Part shown: piece by piece, positions 25,243 to 32,837 of the stretch
Numbering within the stretch: position 1 is the stretch's first letter
Layout: each line of letters begins with the position of its first letter
Origin: CAYFKJ01 sp964343605
Lineage (GTDB): Bacteria; Pseudomonadota; Alphaproteobacteria; UBA2966
Assembly: GCA_964343605.1 (NCBI GenBank)
Contig: CAYFKJ010000003.1
Span: 434,001-498,000 of the forward strand
Reading direction: 5' to 3'
DNA length: 64,000 bases
Position numbers and translations under genes: made by a program
The notes under the pieces: generated by a model
What the model saw: only the letters and a program-made list of their open reading frames with translations
What the model was told of the DNA's origin: nothing
Database searches by the model: none

Positions 25243-25839
25243 GTGGCAGCAATACTCACCTCGCTCAGAAACACCGTGATTGCGGGCTTTGTGCTCTCGG
25301 TCGTGATGTTCATCATCTACTATTCGAATCAGGGCTATTCATCGGCCGACTTCGGCCCCTATTTCTTCCGCTGGCTGCACGTCCTCAGCGGCGTCATGTG
25401 GATCGGCTTGTTGTGGTACTTCAACTTCGTGCAAATCCCCAACATGCCCAACATTCCGGATGACCAGAAGCCGGCCATCGGCAAGGTCATCGCACCGGCG
25501 GCGCTGTGGTGGTTCCGCTGGGGCGCCATGGCCACCATCATCACCGGCCTGATCCTGGCCGCCATGAACGGCTACCTCGTCGAAGCCATCACCATCGGTC
25601 TGATGGACGGCGTCGGCAAGCATATGTTCATCGGCATCGGCATGTGGCTCGGTACCATCATGTGGTTCAACGTCTGGTTCGTCATTTGGCCGAACCAGCA
25701 AAAAGCCTTGGGCATGGTCGAGGTCGACGCGGACGCCAAAGCGGCCGCGGCGCGGACGGCGATGCTGTTCTCAAGGACGAACACCATGCTGTCGATCCCG
25801 ATGCTGTTTTCGATGGTCGCGGCGCAGAACCTCTACTAG
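25243..25839 (+). CDS. Urate hydroxylase PuuD-like integral membrane protein
   Basis: The 198-residue protein starts at a GTG preceded by GGAGGG. It has about four hydrophobic segments, including VIAGFVLSVVMFIIYY, WLHVLSGVMWIGLLWYFNF, WFRWGAMATIITGLILAA and IGIGMWLGTIMWFNVWFVIWP. This layout with conserved His and Trp in WLHVLSGVMWIG matches the membrane domain of PuuD-type urate hydroxylases. The usual C-terminal cytochrome c domain is absent, as in many short alphaproteobacterial members. No purine catabolism genes lie nearby, so the substrate is uncertain. A strong terminator follows. Confidence 0.75.
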   Translation: MAAILTSLRNTVIAGFVLSVVMFIIYYSNQGYSSADFGPYFFRWLHVLSGVMWIGLLWYFNFVQIPNMPNIPDDQKPAIGKVIAPAALWWFRWGAMATIITGLILAAMNGYLVEAITIGLMDGVGKHMFIGIGMWLGTIMWFNVWFVIWPNQQKALGMVEVDADAKAAAARTAMLFSRTNTMLSIPMLFSMVAAQNLY

Positions 25840-25865
25840 TCGCCGGGACAATTTCTACACGATCG

Positions 25866-25896
25866 GCGGGGGCTTCCGGGCCCCCGCTTTTCGTTT
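25866..25896 (+). terminator. Rho-independent terminator
   Basis: GCGGGGG-cttccggg-CCCCCGC followed by TTTTCGTTT lies 26 bases after the PuuD-like gene. On the other strand there is no T run, so it serves the rightward transcript. Confidence 0.9.
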
Positions 25897-25904
25897 GTGG
25901 CGGC

Positions 25905-28184
25905 TCAGGTGCCGGGAAATATCAGACTAGCCTTGACGCCTTTCCCCTCGGCGCTTTCCATTTCCAGGCGCCCGCCGTGGGCCCGCATCATCGATTCCAC
26001 GATGGAAAGCCCGAGGCCGGTCCCGTCGATACCGTTGACCACGGCACTCTTGGCGCGGCCGAACGGCGAGAGAACCGTTTCCAACTCGTCCTCGTCGAAA
26101 CCGATGCCGGTATCCTCGACGGCCACGGTGACGAAACCGTTGGTCCTGCTGGCGCTGAGAGAAATGGAGCCGCCGGCCGGCGTAAATTTGACGGCGTTCG
26201 ACAGAATATTGAACAGCATGCGCATGAGGGCGGCTCGGTCCGCGTCCAAGGTTTCTGCGTTCGAAGGAATATCGGCGATAAAATTCAGATTTTTGTCCCC
26301 GAATTGATCGTCGTACATATGACGCAGTTCTTCGACGACCTCCGCCAAACGGATGGATTGGACGTTGAGTTCAAGTTCTCCGGCTTCGATCTTTGAGACG
26401 TCCAGAAGGTCGTCGACGAACTCCAGCAACAGGTTGCCGCTGCGGTACATGTGCTGAGCGTATTCGACGTACCGGCTGTCACCGACGGGGCCGTACGTTT
26501 GCCGCGAGATGATCTGCGAAAAACCTAAAATCGCGTTCAAAGGTGTGCGGAAATCGTGACTCATCTGGGCCAGGAAATCAGATTTTGTGCGGCTGGCGGC
26601 TTCCGCTCTGTCCCGTTCCTCGGCAATTATCCGTTCCGCCTCGACGACCTCCGTGACGTCCCTGCCGGCGCCACGGTAGCCCGCGAAATTACCGTCCAAG
26701 TCGTAAAACGGCTTGCCGCTGACGCTGATGTAAACCTTTTCGCCGTCCGGTTTGACACGGGAAAAACGGAAATCCGAAAACGGCTCCCTGGCCAACAGTT
26801 GTGCTTCGTGGGCGGCCATCGCTTCTTCGCTGACGTCGAGCAATCCTGTTTCACGCCTGGTTTTGCCATAATGGTCCTCCTGCTTCATCCCCGTCACGCC
26901 GACATTGTCTTCGGTGACGTTCGTGAACTTGAGGTCGGCATCCTGCTCCCAGTACCAATCCGCCGCTGCCTCGGCATAATCGCGAAGCCGCCCCTGGCTC
27001 TCTTCGAGCTTGGCTTCGGCTTCCTTGATGTGCGTGATGTCGGCTGAAATCGTCACGGTGCTGCCGTCGGGCAGAGTTTGATCGTAGATCATCAGCCACA
27101 CGCCGCCCAGGCGCTGCTGCTCAAAAGGCCCCTTGGGATTGCGGTGTTGCTCCAATCGCTCGGAGAACCATTCGTCTTCGCGTCCTAAAGCGTCGGGGAC
27201 CAGCTTATGTTCCACCAAGGCTCGGAGAAAATCCTCGTAGTAAACGCCGGGTGCGGCTTTGTCACCGATCGCCTCGTTGATGTTTCGGAATTCGCGATTG
27301 CCGATTACGAGACGGTCTTTGACATCCCACAGGGCGAACGGCTCGGAAAGCGCATCCACGGCGGCGGCCAACCGCTCGTTTGCCAGCTTCGCCAACTCTT
27401 CGGCTTCCACCTGATTGGTGAGGTCGGAGCCAATACCGATGTAGCCGAGAAACTCGCCGCCTTCATCGAACATCGGTTTGCCGCTCGATGACAGATATTG
27501 GAGTTTCCCGTTGGGACCAAGCCTGTCATATCGGAAATCCCTGAAGGGTTTGTGCTCCCTCAGATCCTGAAGATGACGTTGCCATTTCTCGGTCGTTGCG
27601 TCTTCGCCCGCGAGTTCTTCGCGTGTTTTGCCGATATGGAACGCCACGGGTACACCGACGATCTCCTCGACGCGATCCGAGAAATAGCTGAAGCGCAGAT
27701 CCGGGCCCATTTCCCAATACCAATCCGACGCCACCTCGGCGAAATCCCGAAATCGTTCTTCGCTGCGCTGTAGGGCCTCCTCGGCGCGTTTGCGTTCGGT
27801 GATATCGGTCCGGATGCCGACCCGGCAACCGTTGGCCAATTTCCTTTCGTGGATCTCGATCCAGGTCCCGTCGGTCGAGCGTTGTTCGAAACGCGTCGGT
27901 TCATCGGACAAATGTGCCGCCATCCGCTCCGCGATCCACTCCTCCTCGCGGCCGACGGCATCGGCAATCATCCCGATTTTGGCGGATCTCCTGACAATTT
28001 TCTCGAACGGTGTACCTGGCACCAGCAAGGCGGCCAACTCCGGGAAAAGTTGCGCTTGCTTTTGGTTGCAGATGACAATTCTGTCGTCGGCGTCGCAAAG
28101 CACGAAGCCGTCCGGTAACTCGTCGACGGCTTCGATAACGAGAGCTGGGTCGAATTCAGGACGGGGGTCTCGATCCTTAGTCAT
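25905..28184 (-). CDS. Multi-PAS sensor histidine kinase, cytoplasmic
   Basis: The 759-residue protein has four PAS-type modules in tandem (about 12-130, 145-270, 280-400 and 405-525). Boundary motifs are RVGIRTDITERKRAEEAL, GIGSDLTNQVEAEEL, VTISADITHIKEAEAKL and GAGRDVTEVVEAERI. They are followed by a HisKA domain (phospho-accepting His in MSHDFRTPLNAILGF) and a HATPase domain (NAVKFT, DTGIGFDEDEL, GTGLGLSIVESMM). It has no transmembrane segment, so it senses a cytoplasmic cue. PAS modules 1 and 3 are one type, 2 and 4 another, so the array probably arose by duplication of a pair. No response regulator is adjacent. Tandem 13-base repeats lie in its promoter region. Confidence 0.93.
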   Translation of the reverse strand: MTKDRDPRPEFDPALVIEAVDELPDGFVLCDADDRIVICNQKQAQLFPELAALLVPGTPFEKIVRRSAKIGMIADAVGREEEWIAERMAAHLSDEPTRFEQRSTDGTWIEIHERKLANGCRVGIRTDITERKRAEEALQRSEERFRDFAEVASDWYWEMGPDLRFSYFSDRVEEIVGVPVAFHIGKTREELAGEDATTEKWQRHLQDLREHKPFRDFRYDRLGPNGKLQYLSSSGKPMFDEGGEFLGYIGIGSDLTNQVEAEELAKLANERLAAAVDALSEPFALWDVKDRLVIGNREFRNINEAIGDKAAPGVYYEDFLRALVEHKLVPDALGREDEWFSERLEQHRNPKGPFEQQRLGGVWLMIYDQTLPDGSTVTISADITHIKEAEAKLEESQGRLRDYAEAAADWYWEQDADLKFTNVTEDNVGVTGMKQEDHYGKTRRETGLLDVSEEAMAAHEAQLLAREPFSDFRFSRVKPDGEKVYISVSGKPFYDLDGNFAGYRGAGRDVTEVVEAERIIAEERDRAEAASRTKSDFLAQMSHDFRTPLNAILGFSQIISRQTYGPVGDSRYVEYAQHMYRSGNLLLEFVDDLLDVSKIEAGELELNVQSIRLAEVVEELRHMYDDQFGDKNLNFIADIPSNAETLDADRAALMRMLFNILSNAVKFTPAGGSISLSASRTNGFVTVAVEDTGIGFDEDELETVLSPFGRAKSAVVNGIDGTGLGLSIVESMMRAHGGRLEMESAEGKGVKASLIFPGT

Positions 28185-28209
28185 GGATCATCCTAACTAA
28201 CCACGACAT

Positions 28210-28235
28210 CTACATATAACTGCTACATATAACTG
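28210..28235. repeat. Tandem 13-base direct repeat upstream of the PAS kinase
   Basis: CTACATATAACTG occurs twice, head to tail, at 28210-28222 and 28223-28235, 26 to 51 bases upstream of the kinase start codon. The position fits a promoter or a regulator site; duplication by slippage is also possible. Confidence 0.7.
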
Positions 28236-28323
28236 CCGTTTTTATCCGCCCCCTGACATTCAACCAATTGAGATTAGCGCCGGTCGGGAAGTTAGTCACT
28301 ACTCATAGGCTAATTGTTTCCGC

Positions 28324-28701
28324 CTACGCTACGGCGATGATGGCGGCGGCCACCAATCGTTCCTCGGAAAGCAGAACGTTATAAGTCCGTGCGGCGGCCC
28401 CCGAATCCATGGCGTCGACGCTGACGCCGTGCGTTTGGAGCTCGGCGCGCAGAGCTTCCGGCAGAAAAGCCATTTTCGCACCCGTGCCGATCAGCAGGAG
28501 TTCGATTTTGGGTTCAACGTCCCACAACGGATCGAAATGTTCGGCCGCCAACTCCCCCAAGCTGGCCGCAGGCAGCGGGAACGTCCGTTCCGCCGTCACC
28601 AGTATCGAGCCATCATGACGGGTGTCCGCAACGGTGAATCCGCCATTGCCGTAACTCCGGATCACCTGGCGGCCGGCCGGAATGAGAGGCGTGATGTCCA
28701 T
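28324..28701 (-). CDS. Mth938-like domain protein, NDUFAF3-like
   Basis: The 125-residue protein starts at MDITPLIPAGRQVIRSYGNGGF and follows the Mth938/DUF498 pattern: an N-terminal strand pair, then ELLLIGTGAKMAFLPEALRAEL and MDSGAAARTYNVLLSEERLVAAAII. The eukaryotic relative NDUFAF3 is a complex I assembly factor; bacterial members are conserved next to secDF in alphaproteobacteria, as here, 31 bases after secF. It has no catalytic motif and is probably a binding or assembly factor. The ORF extends upstream but MDITP is preceded by a better ribosome site (AAAGGCGAGGGG). Confidence 0.85.
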   Translation of the reverse strand: MDITPLIPAGRQVIRSYGNGGFTVADTRHDGSILVTAERTFPLPAASLGELAAEHFDPLWDVEPKIELLLIGTGAKMAFLPEALRAELQTHGVSVDAMDSGAAARTYNVLLSEERLVAAAIIAVA

Positions 28702-28732
28702 CCCCTCGCCTTTCTGCGTTAGGTCTGGCGAG

Positions 28733-29701
28733 CTATGAGCTCTCCGCGATTTCGCTGCCCTTGTCGGCTTCCTCCGCGTCCTGATCCGAGCCTTCGCCCC
28801 CCCGGCGGACACCGAGGTGCAGCAGCAGCGGCGCCGCCACGAAGACCGACGAATAGGTGCCGACGACCACGCCCCACATCATGGCGAACGTGAAGCCGCG
28901 GATCACCTCGCCGCCAAAGAAGAACAGGGTCAGCAGTGCCAGCAAGGTCGTAACCGAGGTCATGATCGTGCGGGCCAGGGTTTCGTTGACACTGCGGTCA
29001 AGCAACTCCTGAAGCGGCAGGGAACGATAGCGCCGCAGGTTTTCGCGCACGCGGTCGTAGATGACCACGGTGTCGTTCATGGAATAGCCGATAATGGTCA
29101 GAATCGCGGCGATGATCGAGAGATTGAATTCCAGCCGCATGACCGAGAAGACGCCGATGGTCAGCACCACGTCGTGGATCAGGGCCAGGACGGCGCCGAT
29201 ACTGAACTGCCACTCGAAACGGAACCAGATGTAGATCAGCATTGCCGCCACGGCGAGCAACATCGCCATGGTGCCCGCCTCGACCAATTCGGCGCTCACC
29301 TTGGGACCGACGAATTCCACGCGGCGGTAGGAGAGCTTGTCGCTGATTTCCTTGGCCAGTGCTTCCTTCACGGTGTCGACGGCCGCCTGCTGGGCCGATG
29401 AATCGCCGGGTTGGCGCTCAACGCGGATCAGCACGTCGGTTTCGCGGCCGAACTCCTGCAGGGCGACCTCGCCGAGGCCGAGACCCGTCAACGAACTGCG
29501 CATCTTGGCGAGATCGGCCGGTTGGTCCGATCCCACCTCGATCAGGATGCCGCCTTCGAAATCGATGCCGTAATTAAGCCCGACGCCGAAAAACAGGCCG
29601 ACGGAAGCCAGCAGCAGCAACGACGACATCACAAACGCCATCAGGCGATAGCGCAGGAACTTGATGTTCGTTTGCTTAGGCACGAGCCGTAGTCGATACA
29701 T
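28733..29701 (-). CDS. secF: Protein translocase subunit SecF
   Basis: SecF pairs with SecD in the inner membrane and uses the proton gradient to pull translocating proteins out of SecYEG. The 322-residue protein has an N-terminal transmembrane helix (LMAFVMSSLLLLASVGLFFGV), the SecF signature GLNYGIDFEGGILIEV, a periplasmic loop and five further membrane helices containing GYSMNDTVVIYDRVREN. It follows secD by nine bases. Confidence 0.97.
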   Translation of the reverse strand: MYRLRLVPKQTNIKFLRYRLMAFVMSSLLLLASVGLFFGVGLNYGIDFEGGILIEVGSDQPADLAKMRSSLTGLGLGEVALQEFGRETDVLIRVERQPGDSSAQQAAVDTVKEALAKEISDKLSYRRVEFVGPKVSAELVEAGTMAMLLAVAAMLIYIWFRFEWQFSIGAVLALIHDVVLTIGVFSVMRLEFNLSIIAAILTIIGYSMNDTVVIYDRVRENLRRYRSLPLQELLDRSVNETLARTIMTSVTTLLALLTLFFFGGEVIRGFTFAMMWGVVVGTYSSVFVAAPLLLHLGVRRGGEGSDQDAEEADKGSEIAESS

Positions 29702-29710
29702 GTCTACCTC

Positions 29711-31333
29711 CTACAGCGGCAGTTCGGTGGGGCGCTTGCGCCGCAGCCAGGTGGCGATCAGCAAACGCGTCAACGTGACGGCGGTGAACAGCGACGTGAC
29801 GATGCCGATGGCGAGCGTCACGGCAAAGCCCTTGACCGGCCCGGAGCCGAATTCGAACAGGAGAATGGCGGCAATCAGGGTCGTGACGTTGGCGTCGATA
29901 ATCGTCGTCAAGGCGCGCTTGTAGCCGGCGTCGACAGCGGCAAAGGGCGTCTTGCCCGATCTCATTTCCTCGCGGATGCGCTCGAAGATCAGCACGTTGG
30001 CGTCGACCGCCATGCCGATGGTCAGCACGATGCCGGCGATGCCGGGCAGCGTCAGCGTCGCCTGCAGGACGCTGAGTGCGGCGCCGATCAGCGCCATGTT
30101 GATGATCAGGGCGAGGTCGGTGGCGAGGCCGAACAGCCCGTAGGCCGCCGCCATGAAGACCATGACGAGGACGAAGGCGAGGACGCTGGCGATCTTGCCG
30201 GCGCGGACGGAATCGGCGCCGAGGTCGGGACCGACGGTGCGCTCCTCAAGAATTTTCAGAGGCGCGGGCAAGGCGCCGGCGCGCAGCAGCACGGCCAAAT
30301 CGTTGGCCGTTTGCACCGTGAATCCGCCGGTGATGATGCCGGAGCCGCCGAGGATGGGCGACTGGATTTCCGGCGCGCTGATGACCTTGCCGTCGAGCAC
30401 GATGGCGAACAGCCGCCCGACGTTCTTCGAGGTGGCGTCGCCGAATTTCTTGGCGCCGACGGAATCGAAGCGGAAACTGACGACGGGGCGGCCCTGGTCG
30501 AAGGTGGGTTGCGCGTCGATCAGCGATTCGCCGCTGACCATGACCCGCTTGCGCACGACGTATTGACGGGCCGGGCCGGTATCCCCTTCGCGGGGTTCCG
30601 CGTCCAGCAGTTCGGAGCCCGGCGGCACCCTGCCCCGCTGGGCATCGGCAACCGTTGTGGTCGTGTCAACAAAGCGGAAGACCATCTTCGCGGTCTTGCC
30701 CAAGAGGCGCTTGATGCGGTCGGGATCCTTGACGCCGGGGAGCTGGATCAAAATCCGGTCCTCGCCCTGGCGCTGAATGGTCGGTTCGCGCGTACCCGTC
30801 TCGTCGATGCGTCGTCGCACGATCTCGATCGATTGCTCGACGGCCGCCTTCTTGCGGTCGATGATGGCCGCCTCCGTCATCACCACTTCGATGACGTTTC
30901 CGTCGGCTACGCTAACATCGATGTCCTGGCCGCCGCCGGAGCCGAAGGCATCGGGCGCCAACGTATTCCCCAGTCCCTTGACCAGCTCGAGCGCCTTATC
31001 CAAGTCCGCCGGCTTACGCACGCGGACAAGGACCTTGTTGCCTTTGGATACGCCGAGACCGCCGGTGTAGCCGATGCGCGCCTTGCGGAGTTCGGCGCGC
31101 GTCGCCTCGACCAGGCCTTCCAGGCGTTCCCGCACGACCGCAGCGGTATCGACCTCAAGCAACAGGTGCGACCCGCCCTGGAGATCCAGGCCCAGGTTGA
31201 TCTGCTGGTGCGGCATCCAGTCGGGCAGACTGTCCGCCGTCTCGCGTGAGACGAAATTGGGTAATGTGAAGATGATGCCGGCCAATGCCACGAAGGCGAT
31301 CAGCACAATCTTCCACTTCGCGAAGTAAAGCAT
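29711..31333 (-). CDS. secD: Protein translocase subunit SecD
   Basis: The 540-residue partner of SecF begins with a membrane helix (IVLIAFVALAGIIFTLP), the SecD signature LGLDLQGGSHLLLEVD and a long periplasmic P1 region (ILIQLPGVKDPDRIKRLL). It ends with five helices bearing GMAVDANVLIFERIREE. Length is typical of alphaproteobacterial SecD. It sits between yajC (nine bases upstream) and secF in one operon. Confidence 0.97.
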   Translation of the reverse strand: MLYFAKWKIVLIAFVALAGIIFTLPNFVSRETADSLPDWMPHQQINLGLDLQGGSHLLLEVDTAAVVRERLEGLVEATRAELRKARIGYTGGLGVSKGNKVLVRVRKPADLDKALELVKGLGNTLAPDAFGSGGGQDIDVSVADGNVIEVVMTEAAIIDRKKAAVEQSIEIVRRRIDETGTREPTIQRQGEDRILIQLPGVKDPDRIKRLLGKTAKMVFRFVDTTTTVADAQRGRVPPGSELLDAEPREGDTGPARQYVVRKRVMVSGESLIDAQPTFDQGRPVVSFRFDSVGAKKFGDATSKNVGRLFAIVLDGKVISAPEIQSPILGGSGIITGGFTVQTANDLAVLLRAGALPAPLKILEERTVGPDLGADSVRAGKIASVLAFVLVMVFMAAAYGLFGLATDLALIINMALIGAALSVLQATLTLPGIAGIVLTIGMAVDANVLIFERIREEMRSGKTPFAAVDAGYKRALTTIIDANVTTLIAAILLFEFGSGPVKGFAVTLAIGIVTSLFTAVTLTRLLIATWLRRKRPTELPL

Positions 31334-31342
31334 GAAATTGAC

Positions 31343-31762
31343 CTAGTCGGACTTCTTCTTTCCGCCCAAAAGCCCGCCGAGACGGCTGCTCGTGCTTTGC
31401 GGCTCGTCGCTGGAGGAACTACTTTTCTTCTCGTTGGTGTTCGCCGGTTCGGATTTGCTGAGCACATTGGACAGCGTCGAGGCGACGATGTCGATCTTGA
31501 CGTCAGGTGCGATTTCGACCGTCGCGCGGTCGTCCTCGTGAACCTTGGTGACCTTGCCCATGATGCCGCCCGCCGTAACGACGCGGTCACCGCGGCGCAC
31601 CGCCGCGATCATCGCCTTGTGTTCTTTGACTTTTTTCTGCTGGGGCCGGATCAGCAGGAAATAGAACACGGCGAAAATGAGAACCAGCGGCATCAATTGC
31701 ATGAGCATGCTGCCCTCGGCGCCGCCGGCGGCGGCTTGGGCATAGGCCGGAGATATGAGCAT
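31343..31762 (-). CDS. yajC: Preprotein translocase accessory subunit YajC
   Basis: YajC associates with SecDF and YidC in the inner membrane. The 139-residue protein has a hydrophobic N-terminal anchor (LMQLMPLVLIFAVFYFLLIRPQQKKVKEH) and the conserved core VRRGDRVVTAGGIMGKV, VEIAPDVKIDIV. The C-terminus is a Ser/Lys-rich low-complexity tail. It heads the yajC-secD-secF operon, preceded by a good promoter at 31818-31845. Confidence 0.95.
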   Translation of the reverse strand: MLISPAYAQAAAGGAEGSMLMQLMPLVLIFAVFYFLLIRPQQKKVKEHKAMIAAVRRGDRVVTAGGIMGKVTKVHEDDRATVEIAPDVKIDIVASTLSNVLSKSEPANTNEKKSSSSSDEPQSTSSRLGGLLGGKKKSD

Positions 31763-31817
31763 AAAAGCCCCCTTGAATATCCATGGGCGCGGTCTGGCGC
31801 ACCGAAAAAGCTGCCGG

Positions 31818-31845
31818 ACTATAGCGGCATGCCGGTACTTTGCAA
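31818..31845 (-). promoter_or_regulatory. Predicted promoter of yajC-secD-secF
   Basis: On the minus strand TTGCAA (31845-31840) and TATAGT (31823-31818) are separated by 16 bases. Transcription would start near 31811, about 50 bases before the yajC start codon. Confidence 0.55.
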
Positions 31846-31964
31846 ACTATTGCTAAACAGCCCTTTACATAGGCAATCTTCAGGCGTCTTGAAAGACCCT
31901 CATATTGACCGTCCGTCCCTTTATGGTAGGTTCTCGCGCGCCGCACCAGAAGGACCGATATGAG

Positions 31965-32837
31965 ATGGACGACGCCGATCTAAATGCTGCGCTGACGCGC
32001 ATTGCCGACGCCCTGGAACGTCTTTCACCGCCACCGCCCGCGACGGCCGGCCTGGAGGGCGCGGACGCCTTTGTCTGGCAGGCCGAAGCTTGCGTGCTGG
32101 AACCGGTGGCGTCCGTGAACCGGGTTGAAATCGGTCTCCTGAAGGGCATCGACCGGGTGCGCGACATTCTGGTCGACAACACGCTGCGCTCCGCCAAGGG
32201 CCTGCCGGCCAACAACGCGCTCCTTTGGGGCGCCCGCGGCATGGGCAAAAGCTCGTTGGTGAAGGCCGTCCACGCTCAGATCCTGCAGGCCGATGTCGGC
32301 GACAAAGGCGCAGGCCCTCTGGCGCTGGTGGAAATCCACCGGGAAGACATTCCCACCCTGCCCCGCCTGCTCAAGCTGCTGACCGAGACGGACCGGCGCT
32401 GCATCCTGTTTTGCGACGATCTGTCGTTCGATTCGGACGACGCCAGCTACAAATCGCTCAAAGCCGTGCTGGATGGCGGCATTGAGGGGCGGCCGGACAA
32501 CGTCATCTTCTACGCCACGTCCAACCGCCGCCACCTGATGCCGCGCGACATGATCGAAAACGAACGCTCTACGGCGATTAATCCGGCGGAGGCTGTCGAG
32601 GAGAAAGTCTCGCTCTCCGACCGCTTCGGGTTGTGGCTCGGCTTCCATGCCTGCGCCCAGGACGAATTCCTCGCCATGATCGACGGTTATGCGGCGCACT
32701 ACGGCCTCAAGGTCGATGCGGAAACACTCAAAGCCGAGGCCATCGAATGGTCGGTCACACGCGGTTCGCGTTCGGGCCGTGTGGCCTGGCAGTTCATTCA
32801 GGATTTGGCGGGCCGGCTCGGCCAGACGCTGGATTAG
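31965..32837 (+). CDS. DUF815 family ATP-binding protein
   Basis: The 290-residue P-loop ATPase starts at MDDADLNAALTRIADALERL. It has Walker A GARGMGKSSLVKAVH, Walker B CILFCDDLSFD and a sensor-1-like IFYATSNRRHL, as in AAA+ related DUF815 proteins. The family is commonly located near the yajC-secDF genes in alphaproteobacteria, but its partner and role are not known. There is no signal peptide, so it acts in the cytoplasm. Its stop codon overlaps that of the convergent kinase gene by four bases. Confidence 0.9.
   Translation: MDDADLNAALTRIADALERLSPPPPATAGLEGADAFVWQAEACVLEPVASVNRVEIGLLKGIDRVRDILVDNTLRSAKGLPANNALLWGARGMGKSSLVKAVHAQILQADVGDKGAGPLALVEIHREDIPTLPRLLKLLTETDRRCILFCDDLSFDSDDASYKSLKAVLDGGIEGRPDNVIFYATSNRRHLMPRDMIENERSTAINPAEAVEEKVSLSDRFGLWLGFHACAQDEFLAMIDGYAAHYGLKVDAETLKAEAIEWSVTRGSRSGRVAWQFIQDLAGRLGQTLD

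Noticed and set aside
30311..31249. Long plus-strand open frame opposite secD
   Set aside because: It is fully antisense to secD and has no domain or plausible ribosome site.
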